The position numbers and the translations under genes are program-made. DNA of 64,000 nt from Brugia malayi (lineage: Eukaryota > Nematoda > Chromadorea > Rhabditida > Onchocercidae). The notes beneath the pieces are model-generated. The model worked only from the letters and a program-made list of their open reading frames with translations, made no database searches and was not told the DNA's origin. This document shows positions 45,570 to 61,063 of the stretch, in pieces; the first letter of the stretch is position 1, and every line of letters begins with the position of its first letter. Location of the stretch: NCBI RefSeq assembly GCF_000002995.4, contig NW_025062478.1:11404001-11468000 (forward strand), written 5' to 3'.

Positions 45570-48500
45570 TTTTAAATCCCACACAATTTCGTGATCAAAA
45601 GCATTTGAAGCAATCTTTTCTTTTTTAAAAGTTAAAAAATAACAAAAAATTTTTTTGATTTGATAAGTAAACATTTTTTGATTTTTTTTTCTTGAAAGTG
45701 ATGAAATATTAATGATTGTTGAATGTTACATAAATTTATTTGAGAAAAAAATTAAATTTTCCCAAAACATCAACATTTTTTTTCGCTAATTGCAATTGAA
45801 ATAAAATTAATTTTTAAATGATTGAAATTGAACAATGGATATTTTATGATAAAATACAGTTTTTGTTTAATTAATAATTAATTTAATTAATAAATAAAAA
45901 GTCTGTATTCTAATAAGAACATTAAATTCATAGATTAAATTTAAATATACTTTATAATGTCTGTTTTTTAAGTGCATGGCATAATTATTATCTAAAATTA
46001 TTTCTTTATTAACTTATTTATCACTAAAAATTATCAGTAGTATCAATCTTTTTGTGTCATCAAAAAGAAATACCATGCATATATCAAAAATGCAATAAAA
46101 ATATCATATAAAAGTGTAAACTTTATTAAATCTAAAGGACTTCACAATTCTGATAAAATTACTTTTATAAATTATAATAAATTTTAATGCAAACAAATGA
46201 AATGTAAAAATTAAATATCAAATTACAATAGAAAAAAATGTAAAAACACCAAAAAAAAAAAATCAATTTTGAAGTGAAAAATAATAAATTTTTTCGCAGG
46301 CAAAATAATTAATTGAATTGAGAAAAAATCGGTCAATTATTACAGCAACTATATATGATAGTACACAATGAATACTTAAATACTTATTTTCAAAAAGAAG
46401 AAAAAAAAGCAAAAATGAAAAATCAAACAAACAAAATAATATATTCATAATAAATTAGATTTTGCATAATAAATGAACTTTTTTTCTTACATTTTTATCT
46501 ATTTTTTATCAAAATTTGTGACAAATACAGTAATGCAACTAAACAATTTGTTTTATTGTTGGAAAATAATTAAAAAAGTTAATTAATTATTAATGCAATA
46601 TATTTGATAGTAATATTTGAAAAAAAAAATTTTTCAAATTTCATTAAGAATTACTGGAATTTTGTAAATTTGTAATAAATTAACTTATTTTGATCGTTTC
46701 AAACTTTGCACTTTTCTTATTTATTGTGCTTTTCCTTTAGTTTATGAAAGCTTATAAAATGCAAAAATTAATTTCAGAATTGCATTTTGAAATTTTTTTT
46801 AGTTGCAATACTCAAACTATGTGGTATTTTATTTTCAAAATTCAATCTTCAACAAATTTAAATTTTAAAAGGTTAACATAACAAAGAAAAAATTAGAAGT
46901 TAAAAGTGTTTAAAAATTCAAAATCACAGTTTGAAATTTGAAACTGTGATCATTCGAATGAAATGAAAAAAGAAAGAAGAAAAGTGTTTCAAAAATTATT
47001 ATTAATTAGTTTTTTTTTTTAAATCAGAACTAGAATTTAATGATCAGAAAATGAGTTATTACATTTTTTTATGAGAATTTTGAATTTTTTGTTAGATATA
47101 AATCAATTAAAAATAGGGTCAAAAGGTGGAAAATGTATTTTTCTTTTTTTTTCCCTTCTCTCTCTCTTCTTTCTTTCCTAAAAATAATTTATTTATTTCA
47201 TAAAAAGATTTGGAGAGTTAATAAAATGATAAGAAATAAAATGGAAAATATAAGAATGAACAATGAATATATAAAAAAAAAAAATAAAGAAATTAAAATT
47301 GAAATGATCATTATTATCGTCAAAGCATTTATTTATTTTTGTACTTTTTGATCAATTCATTTTAGTGACAATAAATGATGAAAATTAAGAGAAAGAAATT
47401 AAGAACAAAAAAAAAAAAAGTTATTCACTTTTAAAAGTATAAATTGATAGGTTTTTTTTTTTAAAAAAAAAACAAAAAAACAAAAGATGACGAATTGTAA
47501 TTGCAATAACCTTTTTAAATTTCAATCTTTTGTGTTATCTCAAAAAGAAAAATTAACAATTTAATTTTATTATTTAACTTCACAATTTTATTAATTTAAC
47601 TATTTTTCTCTCATTTTAATTAAAAAATTTTTTTTAATATCATATTCAAATATTATAAAAATCACAAAAAAAAAAAAAAAAAAATTATTTTTGATGATTA
47701 TTAGTAGCACATATGATATTATATAATAAACAAATCATTGATTATTTGCAGTGTTTGGTGATAATTTGATAAGTTATTTGAAGGAATGTTAAAAGAAAGA
47801 ACTAGAAATAACCAAATGGAATATAAATAATAAATAGAATCAAAATTAAAATTATCAACATTCATTTGAAAGATTTCTAATTTGAGCAGAGAAAAATAAT
47901 ATGAAATAAACAAATGTGAAATTTTTTTTGTAAAAGACCAAAAGAATTTATTTTATTTATTGGCGTATGTTTTGGAAAAGAAATAATTAAAATGAAAAAA
48001 AAAAAAAAAAAAAAATTAAAATTAATTAATGTTAATAATTAAAAAAAAAAAAAAAAAAAAAAAGAAGGATGCGATATCAATAATTAAACATTAACTACAA
48101 TGTTAAATTAATCAAACTTGTTCTTATGTTACACAAACTTTTTTTTTTTTTTTTTAATATTATTTTTCCATTTCTTAACTGTTCATTTTATCATTTCTAT
48201 ATTTTACAATAATTTTTCTCATTATCAACAATTGTTTACTTAAAATTTATCTTAAAAAGTTAGAAAAAAAAAATACATTCTTTAATTGTTTGATATAATC
48301 CAATATATTCCGCTACTAAATAAACATTTAATAATAATTCAAATTTTTTCCAAAAATAGAAAAAAAAAACTTTTTATTGCGTTATTTATTCATAACAAAA
48401 AAAAAAAAAAATTATTGTTAATTTCTTTTTTTTTTTTTTTTGTTCTGAAAAAAAATTTTTTTTCAAATTAATTATAACACATTTTCTAGTTTAATTATTT

Positions 48501-48810
48501 GATAATTTTAATTTATTATTATTTTTATTTTTTCTTTTATTTTATAATTTTCATCTTTTCACATTCTTTAAATATTTATTTTTGATTATACAATTTAAAT
48601 AAATAAATAAATACGGTAATGAAATAATGGATGAATTGAATAGCTATTATTCCGTTTATTTCTTTTCTTTAATGCTTTTCTTTTTTTTTTTTTTAATTTC
48701 CATTTTCTTTCATGAAATGAAAAGAAGATTCTGAAATAATAATACATTTCATTGTAAAATGGATAATTTTAGGAGAAGAAAAAAGACAGAAAAAACCAAT
48801 CATATGACTT

Positions 48811-48846
48811 GGAGAGAGAGGGAGAGAGGGAGAGGGAGAGAGAAAG
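48811..48846. repeat. GA-rich purine run
   Basis: GAGAGAG and GGGAGAG blocks in an interrupted microsatellite. Confidence 0.7.
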
Positions 48847-51800
48847 AAACAAAGAGATTGAGTTTTTTGTAAAAAGATTACAAAATGGATTGATTGTAAA
48901 TTGCATAAAGTAGCAATTCTACTCTAAAAAGATTAATCTTAAATAATAGACAAAAAAAAAAAAAAACAAACAAACAAACAAACAAACAAAGCTGAGAAAT
49001 TTAATATTAATAATAATTTTAGCTAATTAAAAATGAGAAAAAAAAAGAAATTTACAATTGCAATTAAGCATATGACAATTTGAAAAAAAATGTAATTTTC
49101 ATTGATAGATTTATCATTGCTTAACAAATATTAGCTAATTTATGCAAATATTTCAATGCTATTAAAAATGTTTTATAAACTTTTGAAAAAAGAAAAGCAA
49201 AAATTATAACAAAACAATTTTGTTATAATTTTTTCATTAAATTGTACTCTATTTGTTTAACAAAATTTTTTCAAAATTTGCAACAAAAAAAGTTTTTTTT
49301 TTCTATTTTAGATATGTTAAAAAAAATAACTCATAACTTATATTAAAATAATTTTAAACTAATTATTATTGAATATTTAAAAGATTGTATTAAAATAATG
49401 TGTTAAAAGAAAATACCATTTATAAAATTAAGAAAAAAATTGATAAAAAATTAAAAAAAAAAGAAAAATTAATTAGAAGTTTCAAAGCTATCTCAATGTT
49501 ATCACTATTGTTGATAATTTATGCTCAAAAAATTTTTTTGCTGATAACGATTATTCAATATATTTTAGTCTAAAATATTTTTGCTTTTTTTTTATTTGAT
49601 TTAAAATGAAAAAAAGAAAAAGAAAGAAATTATTAAATATATGTTATGGCATAGTATGCCTATTTGAATAAATGTGAAATTTTTAAAAATTTTAACTTTT
49701 AAATTTTATTTCATTTTTGTTTTTTCTTCAATGAAATTTAAAAAAAAATTAAAAGAATTTTTTCAAACAAATTTTAAGTATGCTAAAATTTTCATTTTCA
49801 AAAGCAAAAGAAATCTATTGAAAAAAAAGTATGTCTTATTAAAAGTAATGAAATTTTATCCGATAACTTTAATAATTATTTATAATTTTGTTGCAAAAAT
49901 ATCGATGATTCATTGGCACATATATTTCATTTAAATAATTATTTCTGATTAAAAGAGAGAAAAAAAAAAAGAAAATGAAATTAGCTCAATGATAAAACAA
50001 ATAAATAAAAATGTAAATGTAAAATAAAAATAAAATTATCAAAAAATAACCAAAAAAATATAATATGAAATATGAATTGTTTGTTTTAATTCGATATATA
50101 AAAAATAAACATTACCTTTCTATTTAGGACAATATTATTAAGTATAAATTTTGCTAAAATTTTAGATTAAACATTTTGTTAAGATTTAGTTCGAAGTAAT
50201 TTTCATCTTAACATTTTATCAGATATTATTCTTTCAAATTTTCGATAGAAAAAAAAAAAAAAAAACAAAAAAATAACAACCTTAAATTATTTTTACAATT
50301 AATCGTAGAAATTACAACCATATTCTGTTGAAGAATTTAAAACTCAAATTTAAATAAAAAAAAATAGCTCATAAGTAAAAATATAAGCAAGAGTACAATG
50401 ATTGTAGTAATCCGAATCAATTAGCTGGAATCACGAAACGGAATCAATCCGTAAATTAGCATGCAAAAAACGGAAACAATTTTGAAATATAACAATCCAA
50501 ATTTGGACAAATACTTGAACCATTCATTTAAAATAGCATTTTTCAGTAAAAAATTCTACTGAAAAATTTTTTTTTTTAATTGGATTATAATTTTAAACAT
50601 TTGCTAGAAAATTTATAATATATGATTAAAAAAAAAAAAAAAAAAAATTATATATTTCAGATGGCCTTTTGCAAATTTTTTTTTTTTTTTCTTATTTTGC
50701 CATTTCAAAAGAATATAGGTTGTAAGGTAATAATTAGAATACAAATACATCGAATCAATCAAACCAGTCGTAAATTTCTATCAGTTTCAATTTTTTCTTT
50801 TTTTTTTTTAAATGAAAAAAGAAAAAAGAGAAAGAAAGGGAAAGAGAAAAAGAGAGAGAGAGAGAGAGGTGAATGATATTAGAGAGAATGTTAAAAATGA
50901 CCATTTAAGGTAGTAAATTTAATGTGCAACACTATTAGACATTGAGGCGTTCAAGGATACATTACGGTACAAATAGTGGTTACAATGTGATTTATTGGAT
51001 GAAAAAATTTCTCTTTCGAATTGATAATTCTGAGAAATAACCGATTAGAAATAATTTAATAATAATAAAAAAAAAATATTATTTTTTCTTTTCAGAAATA
51101 ATTAAATAATAAAATGGAAAAATTAGCATAAATAAAATGAATAATAATTGATAATTTCTTAAAAAAAGAATGAAAAGGAAAAGAATGATAAAATATTAGT
51201 TTTCAAATAAATTAACACAACATTTTAACTAATTTAATTTAAGCATTTAAAAAAAAAAAAGGAAAACACGAATAAACTTGAAATTTATAGAAATTAAAAA
51301 GTAATTTTATATTTAATGATTGAAAAAAAAAAATCAAAAAAATTATTTGAATTTAGCATTAAAAAATAAATGAAAAAGTATCAATTACTATTAATGATTT
51401 TGTTGTTTTTTTTTTTTCTTAAATAATATTTAATTATGTTTGTATTAAACTATTATCTTTACTTTACTTTTATTTTTACTTGTGAAAAGAAAAATTTTTT
51501 TTTCAAGAATTATTTATCTAAATTTATATATGTATCAGTTATCTAAGGGATTGCTATAATTATTGCATATTTGTTGATTATTTTAACCAAAGAATTTCAG
51601 TAATTAAATACTTATTTATATTTTTACATGCAAATGAGATATTTGTAAATAAATTTTTTATATAATAGAACTTATTTTTTAACAAATATTTTGTAAAAAA
51701 AAAAAAAAAAAAAACAAGCTGATTCATCCATTCTATTATATGATTATATCAACTACATGCATATTTTTAAATTTCAAATGCGTTTTTTTTTTTTTTTTTT

Positions 51801-54800
51801 AAATTTCAAACAAAAAGTAAAAAATTAAAAAAGGCCATAAAAGCTGTGCGAGAAGAGAAAATCAATTGATCAAATATCGTTAAATGCATGTGCATTAATT
51901 ATTTTGCTGTGGAATAGAACATGCAAAAGTTATTTATCAATTAATTAAAATAGTTTAAATTAAAAAAAAAAAAAAAAAAGAAAGACATGGAGTAGAATCA
52001 TAGTAATTAGTAATTCTGTCACGTGCTTTTACGTGTTTTACTTCAATTTTACTTCTTCTTTTTTTATTATTATTATTTTTTTTTTTCAATCTTAATTTAT
52101 TGTACGAAATTTCTCAAATGATTTAGATATGCTAAATTACCTTTCCGTGCCATAATTCATTGACGATGTTTTTAAGATCTTCAAGGTTTCCTTTTCTATC
52201 TTTTTTTTATTGTCTTTTTTTTTTTCTCTCTCTTTTTTATTTTTTTAATATTTCTTGTCTTCATGGTCATATCAGTTAGATTTGCATATTCATTCTCCTA
52301 TAGAAATGTTACCTCATTGATTGAAAAATAAGTTTAAATTTTTCCTCACTTTTTATTTGTTGTAAAAAATAAAAATTGCACATAGAAAAAGTTAAAAATA
52401 AGCATAAAAAAAAAGAAAAATGAGCTAAAAAAAGAGTGAAAGTTACACATTAAGTAATTATGCAGTTAATAATAATTTTAATTTTATTGATTGATCGAAT
52501 AATTTTAGGTTTATTGATTAGTTGATTTTACTGATTAGTTTATTGATTAGTGGAATTAGTTACAACATTAATATAGAAACAAGAATGGAGGCTAAAATTT
52601 AATTTTAAGCACAAAATTAACCTTTTTTAAATCTAATACTTAATTAGACACTAATACGAAATATATTATTACTGTAATAATAGCTAAGAAAAAAGAAAAC
52701 AAAACAAAATAATAAATTTGAAATCAAATTTTATTTGTCATTGCTTTTATGTTTATGCTATTGCTGTCACAAATCACTGATAACATCAATTAGCAATAAT
52801 CATTGTTTATCAATAAGTGAATTTCTAAATTTTTTGCTATGATAATATAATGATTAGAGTAAAATAATAAATGAAAAAATTAACTGATATGTTTGAAATT
52901 ATATTTTAAAGAAGAAAAAATTAATGAAAACAAAAAAAAACAGAGGAATATTTCTTTAAAATAAAAGTGAAATATATATGAAATGATAAATGGAATAGAA
53001 ATGAAAATATGAATACATATTATTAATCAAATATAAATAAAAATTTTGAATATGAAATTTTTTGGATGATATATGATGAAAAGAGTACAAAAATGATAAA
53101 AAAAAAAGCTTTGAATGTTATATGCAAGGACAACGTTAATTATTCCGTCTATTCTTGCATTCCCATAATTAAGTTTTTTAAATTTGGATTAATTAATTAA
53201 TTAATCAATCAGTTTAATTGTTAATTTTAGCGAAATTATATAAAAGAAGGGAAATCATAAGAGAAATATTATAAATATATTTGTTTTTTTTTTTTTTTTC
53301 CTGCAAAATTAAAATAACAAAAGTATTCCATTCATTAATTATAAAATTTTGAAAAAGAAAAAATAATAACAATTTAAAAGCATAAAATAAAATTTAATAT
53401 GCGAATATACATATGTAAATAGAAATTTTATTAATATATAAAAATATAATTTTATTATAGCAAAATAATAAATGAAGAAAAAAAAAAACTGATATAATTA
53501 AAAATTATATTTTAAGAAAAAAGACCCATAAAAAAAAAATGGAAAAAAAAATTTTGAGTTGTTTTAAATTAGAAATCATGATAAATTATATTGATAAATA
53601 TGAAATAATGTATCCAATATATATAAATTTTATTCGAATACTTTAATATTAATGTATTTTATGATAATTTTAATTGAGAAATAATTAATAATAGCAAATA
53701 ACAATTGTATATTATATCATTCGAATTTAAATTTAAAAAATGAGAGATAAAAAAAAGCTTTTTTCTTTGAAAAAAAAAAAAAAAAGAAAGAAAAAAAAAA
53801 TTTCTTTCTTTTACTCTTTCATTCGTTCTCACATTAATTACAAATGAAAAGGAAAGAGGACGATATGGCGTAAATATTTTGTTATCTATTATAGTTAAAA
53901 AAAAAAAGAGAAAAGGAAAAAATAATAAAACAACAAGAAGCTAAAAGCAAAAAGCGCATTTGGTTAAACAAAAAAGCGCGATGAATTCTCGTAATATTAT
54001 TGAAATTTTAATTTTTTAATTTTATTAATTTATTAAATTCTTAAAATTATACATCTTTGCTGACAATATTATCATAATATAATTTACATATTATTCGTTA
54101 TCACATTAAATTTGTCGTATAAATAAAAGAAGCAAATAGAAAGGAAAATTTTGAGACATAAATTTCATATTTTTTGGAAAATTTTAACAAGAAATAAGCA
54201 ATAATAAAAATTTTAATTGCATAAATTAAAAAAAAAATTAGCTATAAAATTTTGATGCAAAACTATATGCAAATTAATAATTTATCACATTTCATTAATA
54301 TATTTCGTAGAAAAAAAAAAAAAAAAATCTGTAATGGAATGTATTCAAAAACTCAGGTATGCAAATTTAATTAATCACTAACTCATATAATTTTTCAAAT
54401 TTCACAATTATAAAATACAAATATAAAAGATTGCATAAGTTTTGCAATTAATTTTAATTAACCAATCTGATACTATAAAATTTGAGAAATTAATTAGATA
54501 TTAAAGCTTACAATTTTATAGTGATAAATTTTCATTAATTAAAAGATTTTAGAATTATGAAAATGATAGAAGTTAGAATAATTCATTTATTTTATTTTTC
54601 ATAGAAAACTATCAGACAGATTTTTTGACAACAAATCATTCTGATTTAAATAAACTTAAAAAAAGACAAATAAATGACGAAGCAATGAATCAGAATCAGT
54701 CATTATTCAAATATGATTAAGAAGAAGGATAGAATGATGTTTCATTTCTGCTATACTTTAATTTTTCATTTCATTTCATTTTTTTTTTTCTTTTTTGTTT

Positions 54801-56276
54801 TTTATTTTTATATCTTTTGAAAATTCATATGATTAATTCAAAATGTAAGAAACAAAACTTTTTTTTTCATTTTTATTTAAAGAAAAATATAGATAGCAAT
54901 ATATCTTCATATATGATAAATTATTTATATTTTAAATTTCTTTTTCGCTTAATTTTGCAGGAAAATTTCAAATTTTCATATAAATTTTGGAAGAAAAAAT
55001 TTGCTAAATTTATTATTAAAAAATATTTATAACAATTTGAAATTTTGTTTATTTTTCTTTTCTTATTTTTTGAAAAAAAAAAAAAAAAAAAAAAAGGACA
55101 AAGTTGAAAAGAAAGAAATATCGCAAAGAAATATTGTGATAAGATTGGTAAATTATCAATGATAGTATATTGATATACTTTTTTTTTTGAAAGGCGTAAA
55201 AATATATTCTAACAAATATTTCCTAATTTAATTAGAAATAAAATTATAGCAAAAAACAAAACAAAACAAAAAAAAAAAAAAAAAAAAAGAAAAAAGGAAT
55301 AAAGAAGGAAATAATGCGATCACATTAAAATGTTAGAAATAAATGTGCTTTAAAGAGATTTAAAGACATTAAAAACATTAAAAGGAAGGGAAAAAGTTAA
55401 GAAAAAATAAATAAAGCGAAAAGATTGAAAATTGTTTTTCTTTTTTCTTTTTTTTTTTTCATGGCATTTTAAATAGGCTATTAAATTAAAATAATTTATT
55501 GAACTATTAAAAAAGTGGCAAAAAGGATTTAAAAGCAATGCGCTATTGTCAATTTATTTTTTAAGATCGTAAATTATTGTTCAATCTTTTATATAACCAT
55601 TAAAATTTAAGCGATGTATGCTATTTTTTTTTTTTTTTTTTATAAATGATTATTTTATTTGCAAACTAATATCAATGATCGAAGATATATAAAAAATTTT
55701 TTTAAAATGAATCGCTTGAATTCAGTCATTAATATTGGATAATTAAATATTTATTAAATTGATTAACATTTTTTACACATACATACATAATTAGCATTTG
55801 TATAATCTTATTGTATTAGCTATAATTTATGGCTTAAAATTGCATGACTTTATTGTATCAGCAAAACAAAAAACAAACAAAATTCCGTTAGAAAATTTAT
55901 TCGCCGTTTCTTTTTTTCCTTTTTTTTTTTTTTTTTTTTTATTATTTTTCACATATCTTTTTCTTAAATTTTAGTTTATAAATTAATTTGAAAATTGTTT
56001 GTTAGTGATAAAAATTGAATCAAAGTGATAAAATTAGTTGGTAATAATATTGCAGAAAGAAAAAAAAAAAGCAATAATGAAAGATAATGAATTAAAAAAG
56101 AAAATTATTATTTATATAATTTTGTTTTATTAGCTAAACCTACTTATTTCTACAGTATTACTGTAGCACATATTTGTCGAACACTATTGTATCAGCTCTA
56201 ATATGCATCGAAATTTGCATACTGTTACTGTATTATTGTATTAGCTAATATAATTAGCTTAGTATACTGTGGAAAA

Positions 56277-56470
56277 CATTTCGATGATTAAAATAATAAT
56301 AAATAATTGTAGCAAATATTTCGATGATTAAAATAATAATGAATAATTTTAGAAAATATTTTGATGATTAAAATAATAATGAATAATTATAGAAAATATT
56401 TTGATGATTAAAATAATAATGAATAATTATAGAAAATATTTTGATGATTAAAATAATAATAAATAATTTA
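56277..56470. repeat. 40-bp tandem repeat, 5 units
   Basis: TTGATGATTAAAATAATAAT followed by GAATAATTATAGAAAATATT. Starts fall exactly every 40 bases (56281, 56321, 56361, 56401, 56441). The first two carry TCGATGATTA. Confidence 0.9.
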
Positions 56471-56926
56471 ACTACGCTATAAATCACTGTAAAATCATTT
56501 TAACATTTATCAGATAAGTGATAATATTATCTGCTAATTATATGCATCAAAATTTACATATTATTGTTGTATTAGATAGTTACTTAACAGTTATAATTTG
56601 ATGTAACATATAAACCTGCTAAAATTTACTAAATTGCTAATGATAACTTTGATATCGTTATTAATGATAATGAAATAAATTTTAGCTTAGGAAATAAAAT
56701 TCTATCAAACATTATGAATATATAAATCAATTAAAAAAAATTCTTCAATAATTCAGTTAAAAAAAATAAAAATAAAGAAAAAAAATTTTTCTTCCTACAT
56801 TTTTTTTTCATACTTAATTTAAACTTTTTCCATTATTAATAGCTTTTATTCATAAATATTTGAATTATTTTTAAGTATTAAAATTCTGTATTAAAATTAC
56901 ATACATAAATCCATAAATATACTTAC

Positions 56927-57002
56927 CATCGAGATTGAAGAAGGATGATGTAAACAGAAAGAAATACCAACTATATACATACCATTAGCATGACTCATCA
57001 TT
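56927..57002 (-). other. putative 5' exon, possibly crm-1 leader
   Basis: On the minus strand an acceptor-like AACTATAG precedes 76 bases ending in a consensus donor GATG/GTAAGTAT. A Met-headed frame starts at 57001 (MMSHANGMYIVGISFC) but leaves the exon in phase 0, which does not match the phase-1 need of the crm-1 exon at 27209. Another frame leaves in phase 1 but has no Met. It may be untranslated, belong to another transcript, or be chance. Confidence 0.25.
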
Positions 57003-57499
57003 CTATAGTTAATGCTTCAGCGAACATTTTTAACATTTTCAAATGAAAGAAAAAAAAAAAAAGAAAACAAACAAATAACAAATAAATAAATAAATTAGAA
57101 ATGAAAAATAAAAATATTTAATTTGAATTAAAAATTATTAACTAACATTAAAATATATGCATGAAAAGAATTAATCTTTAAAAAAAAAAAAGGATTCATC
57201 CATTTCTATTTTTACATTTCTTTCTCTTTCTCTTCTCTCTCCCTCTCTTTCTCGTCATTCTCTCCTCTTTTCTTTTATTCTTTCTATTTGATAAGGAATT
57301 GTTATGAAGATTTTTGAAATTCCACAAATATTATAGCATTCATTCATTTTCTTACATTAGCATTTGGAAAAATGATGCATTTTGTAGTATTTTGTTTTCC
57401 TTTCTTTTCATCTTTTTCTCTTTCTTTTCTTTTCTTTCTTTTTTTTTGTCTTTTTTTTTTTTTTTTGTCTTTCTTTTATACTTTAAAAATTGATGCATA

Positions 57500-57538
57500 A
57501 ATGAATGAATGAATGGATGAATGGATGAATGGATGAAT
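57500..57538. repeat. (GAAT)/(GGAT) tetranucleotide run
   Basis: ATGAATGAATGAATGGATGA continues as GAATGGATGAATGGATGAAT. About 60-130 bases on there are repeated TGCATG words. Confidence 0.8.
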
Positions 57539-58357
57539 TGAAATTTTTGATATTATTTTTGTTGATCCATTTCATTTACATTTGCATGTTTAATCATTTA
57601 TGCATACCTGCATGCTTGCATGCATCTGTACTAATTAGTTTTGATTATGAATTACTTGCAATGTTGCATGCAAACAGCGTGCATAATTTCAGCATATATT
57701 TTTGCAATGTAAATAACTTAGCAGTCAAGAATAAGATATACTAAATTGATTGATTTATAGATTAATTATTTATGCATTGAGCGGTGTATTTTTTTGATCT
57801 TTATTATAGTTCAATTTACATTTGAATAAAATTAGCATTTATGGGTAATTTGCAATTTCCATAAGTAATCAAATATAAAACTGTTATATTAAAAAGAAAT
57901 AACTATTTTCTTTGAAGTATTCCAAGTTTACTAATTAAAGTTTTCATATTTAAAAATATAAATTAAAATAAAAACAAAAAATGCTTATTAAATTTACGAA
58001 GTAATTATTTCGTATAACAATTTTTTTTTTTTAAAAAAAAAGAAAGAAAATATGTAATTATAGCAAATTTAGATCACATTTGTTTGTAATTATCATTTTG
58101 CTAACAAACTTTCTTAAATATTTTTCAATCAATAAAATAGGACAAAAATATGAAATTGAACTAAAAGAAAAGAAATAAAAAGAAGAAAATAATTTACTGT
58201 TAATAATTAACAATAATTTATTGCTTTTTTTTTAATTGAAAATATAAACTTTTCAAAGCAATCAAAACTTTACAAACAAATAAACAAACAATAAAATTCA
58301 AAATTTCCACTATTTTTCTTTTATATTAAGTAAATTTCTAGCACAAGCAATTAATTT

Positions 58358-58393
<36 letters not shown>

Positions 58394-61063
58394 ATGAAAA
58401 TAAACTATGAATTATTTTCTTTTCTGCTTTTTCCTTTATTTTTTTTTTTTCTTCTTCATAATTTTATTTTTCCATTCACAATAAAACAGTACTAATTATT
58501 AAATGAAAATTTCAAAATGAAAAATGAAAATGAAAAAAAAAGGAAAAAATTTGAAAAAAATTATGGAAAAGATTTTGTTATTCTTAACTTTTTTTTTTTT
58601 TTGAACTAATTAGTTCATTTAGAAAGAAAAAATAAATTTTTTTCTTTTCGTTTTTTTTTTTTTGAAATAAAAAGACGTAAATAAAATATTTAAAGAATTT
58701 GCTATGCATAAAAGAAAAAATGAAAGAATGAATGAATGAATGAATGCATTTTAAGTGAAATGAAAAATAAAAAGAAAGAAAAATGATATTTGACGGATTA
58801 ATGAACAAAATCATTTAAAGTATTATCGTATTATTTTCAAATGAAATTTACAGCAATTAAATTTTTTTTTTTTTGAAAAATATCATTAACCCAAAAAAAA
58901 AAGAAAAAAATAGAAAATAAAATTGAATTATTATAAAATAAGATGCGAAATGATAATTTTTTTTTATGAAAAATATTTAATTGCTTCCATTTTCATTCCT
59001 ATAATTAATGTCGCTACAGTAATTTGATGATTTTGTTTACAAATAATATTTGAAATGATAAATTTGATATAATAAATATAATAATGGTATGATAGTTTAT
59101 TATTATAAGAAAAATATTATTTAATTAATAAATAAATAAATAAAATAAAATTTATTTGAATAATTAGAAAATTTCATTAATGATTTATAAAAGTTTTATA
59201 TTTAATTTATTACAATATTCAGCATTCGTCTTTTTTTTAATTTAAAAAAATTTATCTAAAAAATGTTACAATTTTATAGCTTCTTGTTTTTGCTTACTTA
59301 TCTTTTTTAAACTTTTTACGCTTATCATTTTAATTCATTAAAAAAAGTTTTTTGAATAAATTTAAAAAATTTTTAAAGTCATGCAATTTATGACTAAATA
59401 TAAATGAAAAATAATTATGATTAATGTTGCCATCAGTAATATCATTTATCAAATGACATTTTGAATTATAAAAACAAATAAATATTGAATTAGAATATTT
59501 TAATATCATTTTATTAATTATTTGATGCCATTTAAAAAAATAAATATATTACATAAATACAATTGTAGTATTTGCGGTTCATATTTTCAAGGATAATAAT
59601 ATTAAATTTAATAAATTCGCAGCTGATGGCTATCTTTTTTGCATGATTGTAAAATTTAATAATTAAATTCAATACTAAAATAATGAAAAATACTACAAAT
59701 ATTTAAGTTTATTCTAACTAATAATTGGTCTTTAAAAAAGAAGCAAAAATTGCACCAAAAAAATTAGAATATAATATGCAAATAGAATGAAAATACATCG
59801 ATGAATTGATAAGAAAAATATTTTTTAATAAAAAAAAAAAGTAAAATAAAATTTAATAATTTTCGTTATGCATATTTGAAATTTGATTAAGGCATTGTAA
59901 ATATTTCAAGCGAAAAATTATATTAAACTACTTCTTTTTTTAAAAAAAAGATATTCCAAAAGAATAACGAAGAGACAATGCTTTATGATTTAAATTATTG
60001 CAATTTTAATAATTGAAGAAAATAATTCTTTTTTTTGTTTTAAAAATTGAAGAAAATATAATTTTAAAAATTTAAAAAAAAAAAATAATAATATTTTGTT
60101 AAGAAAAATCTAATATAATAATTAAAAAATAAGTGATACTGATTAATTTTGGAAAAAAATTTTTATCATTTTTTTTTTTTTTTCATAAAAATCATTTCAC
60201 TGTTTTTTTTCTTTTCATTTTGGTTCATCGAAATGGAAAATTTCGAAAGATTGATGAAATTGTCGAAAGAAACGAAATGAAAAAAAAAATAGAATCGAAA
60301 TAAAAATTGCATTTAAGCTAATATTCAATGTAATCTGCCATAAAACAAACAAATTTTATTGAAATGCAAAAGAAAAAAAAGAAAAAATAAAAACAAAAAA
60401 AATTCACAATGCATTTTTTTTTTTTTTTTTTTCATTTTGTTATCAAAGCTATTCAATTTCAATGTTTCGCAAAAAAAAAAAAAAGCAAAAGAAAAAAAGG
60501 ATAAAATTATTTTTTATTATTTTATTAGTTTAATTTCATTTAAGTTTATATTATGCTATAATTAATTTTCTGTGTTTTTTTCCTCTTTTTTTTTTTTTTT
60601 TTTTTGCTAAAAATTGCATGTTGAAATTGATTTTATAAAAATAAATTTATGAAAATAATTTGTTATGAAAAATAATTTTTTAAATAAATGAGAAAAATTA
60701 GAGAGAAAAGAAAAATTGAACAAATATGTATATTAATATATTTTTTTTGAAAAAAAAAGAAAGAAAAAATAAAAAGAAGAAAAGGGAAAAGAAAGAAATA
60801 TATTTTGATATATTAAGACTAAAAATTGTGATATTTATTTGTGTGATAATTAAATCTCTAAATTAGTGATGTCAAGCTTGGATGAATAAAAATGTATTAA
60901 TTAAAATGTGAAATTTAATTAAAATCAGAGCAATGGGTGGAAAAAAAAATATATTAATTAAAAACCAAAAATGAAAAATAAAATCACTATTTTTTGATGA
61001 CAAAATTAATTTTATTACATCGATTTGCTTTTTTTTCTTTTTTTTTTTTTTTTTTTTCAGTAA

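Larger units (their letters stand above)
27210..56926. other. long AT-rich stretch upstream of the first crm-1 exon seen
   Basis: About 29.7 kb with dense poly(A)/poly(T) runs and no exon with the cysteine pattern expected for the IGFBP region on either strand. If the exon-like block at 56927-57002 belongs to crm-1, this is one intron. Otherwise it is intron plus intergenic DNA. ORFs here are low-complexity or lie in tandem repeats. Confidence 0.5.
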
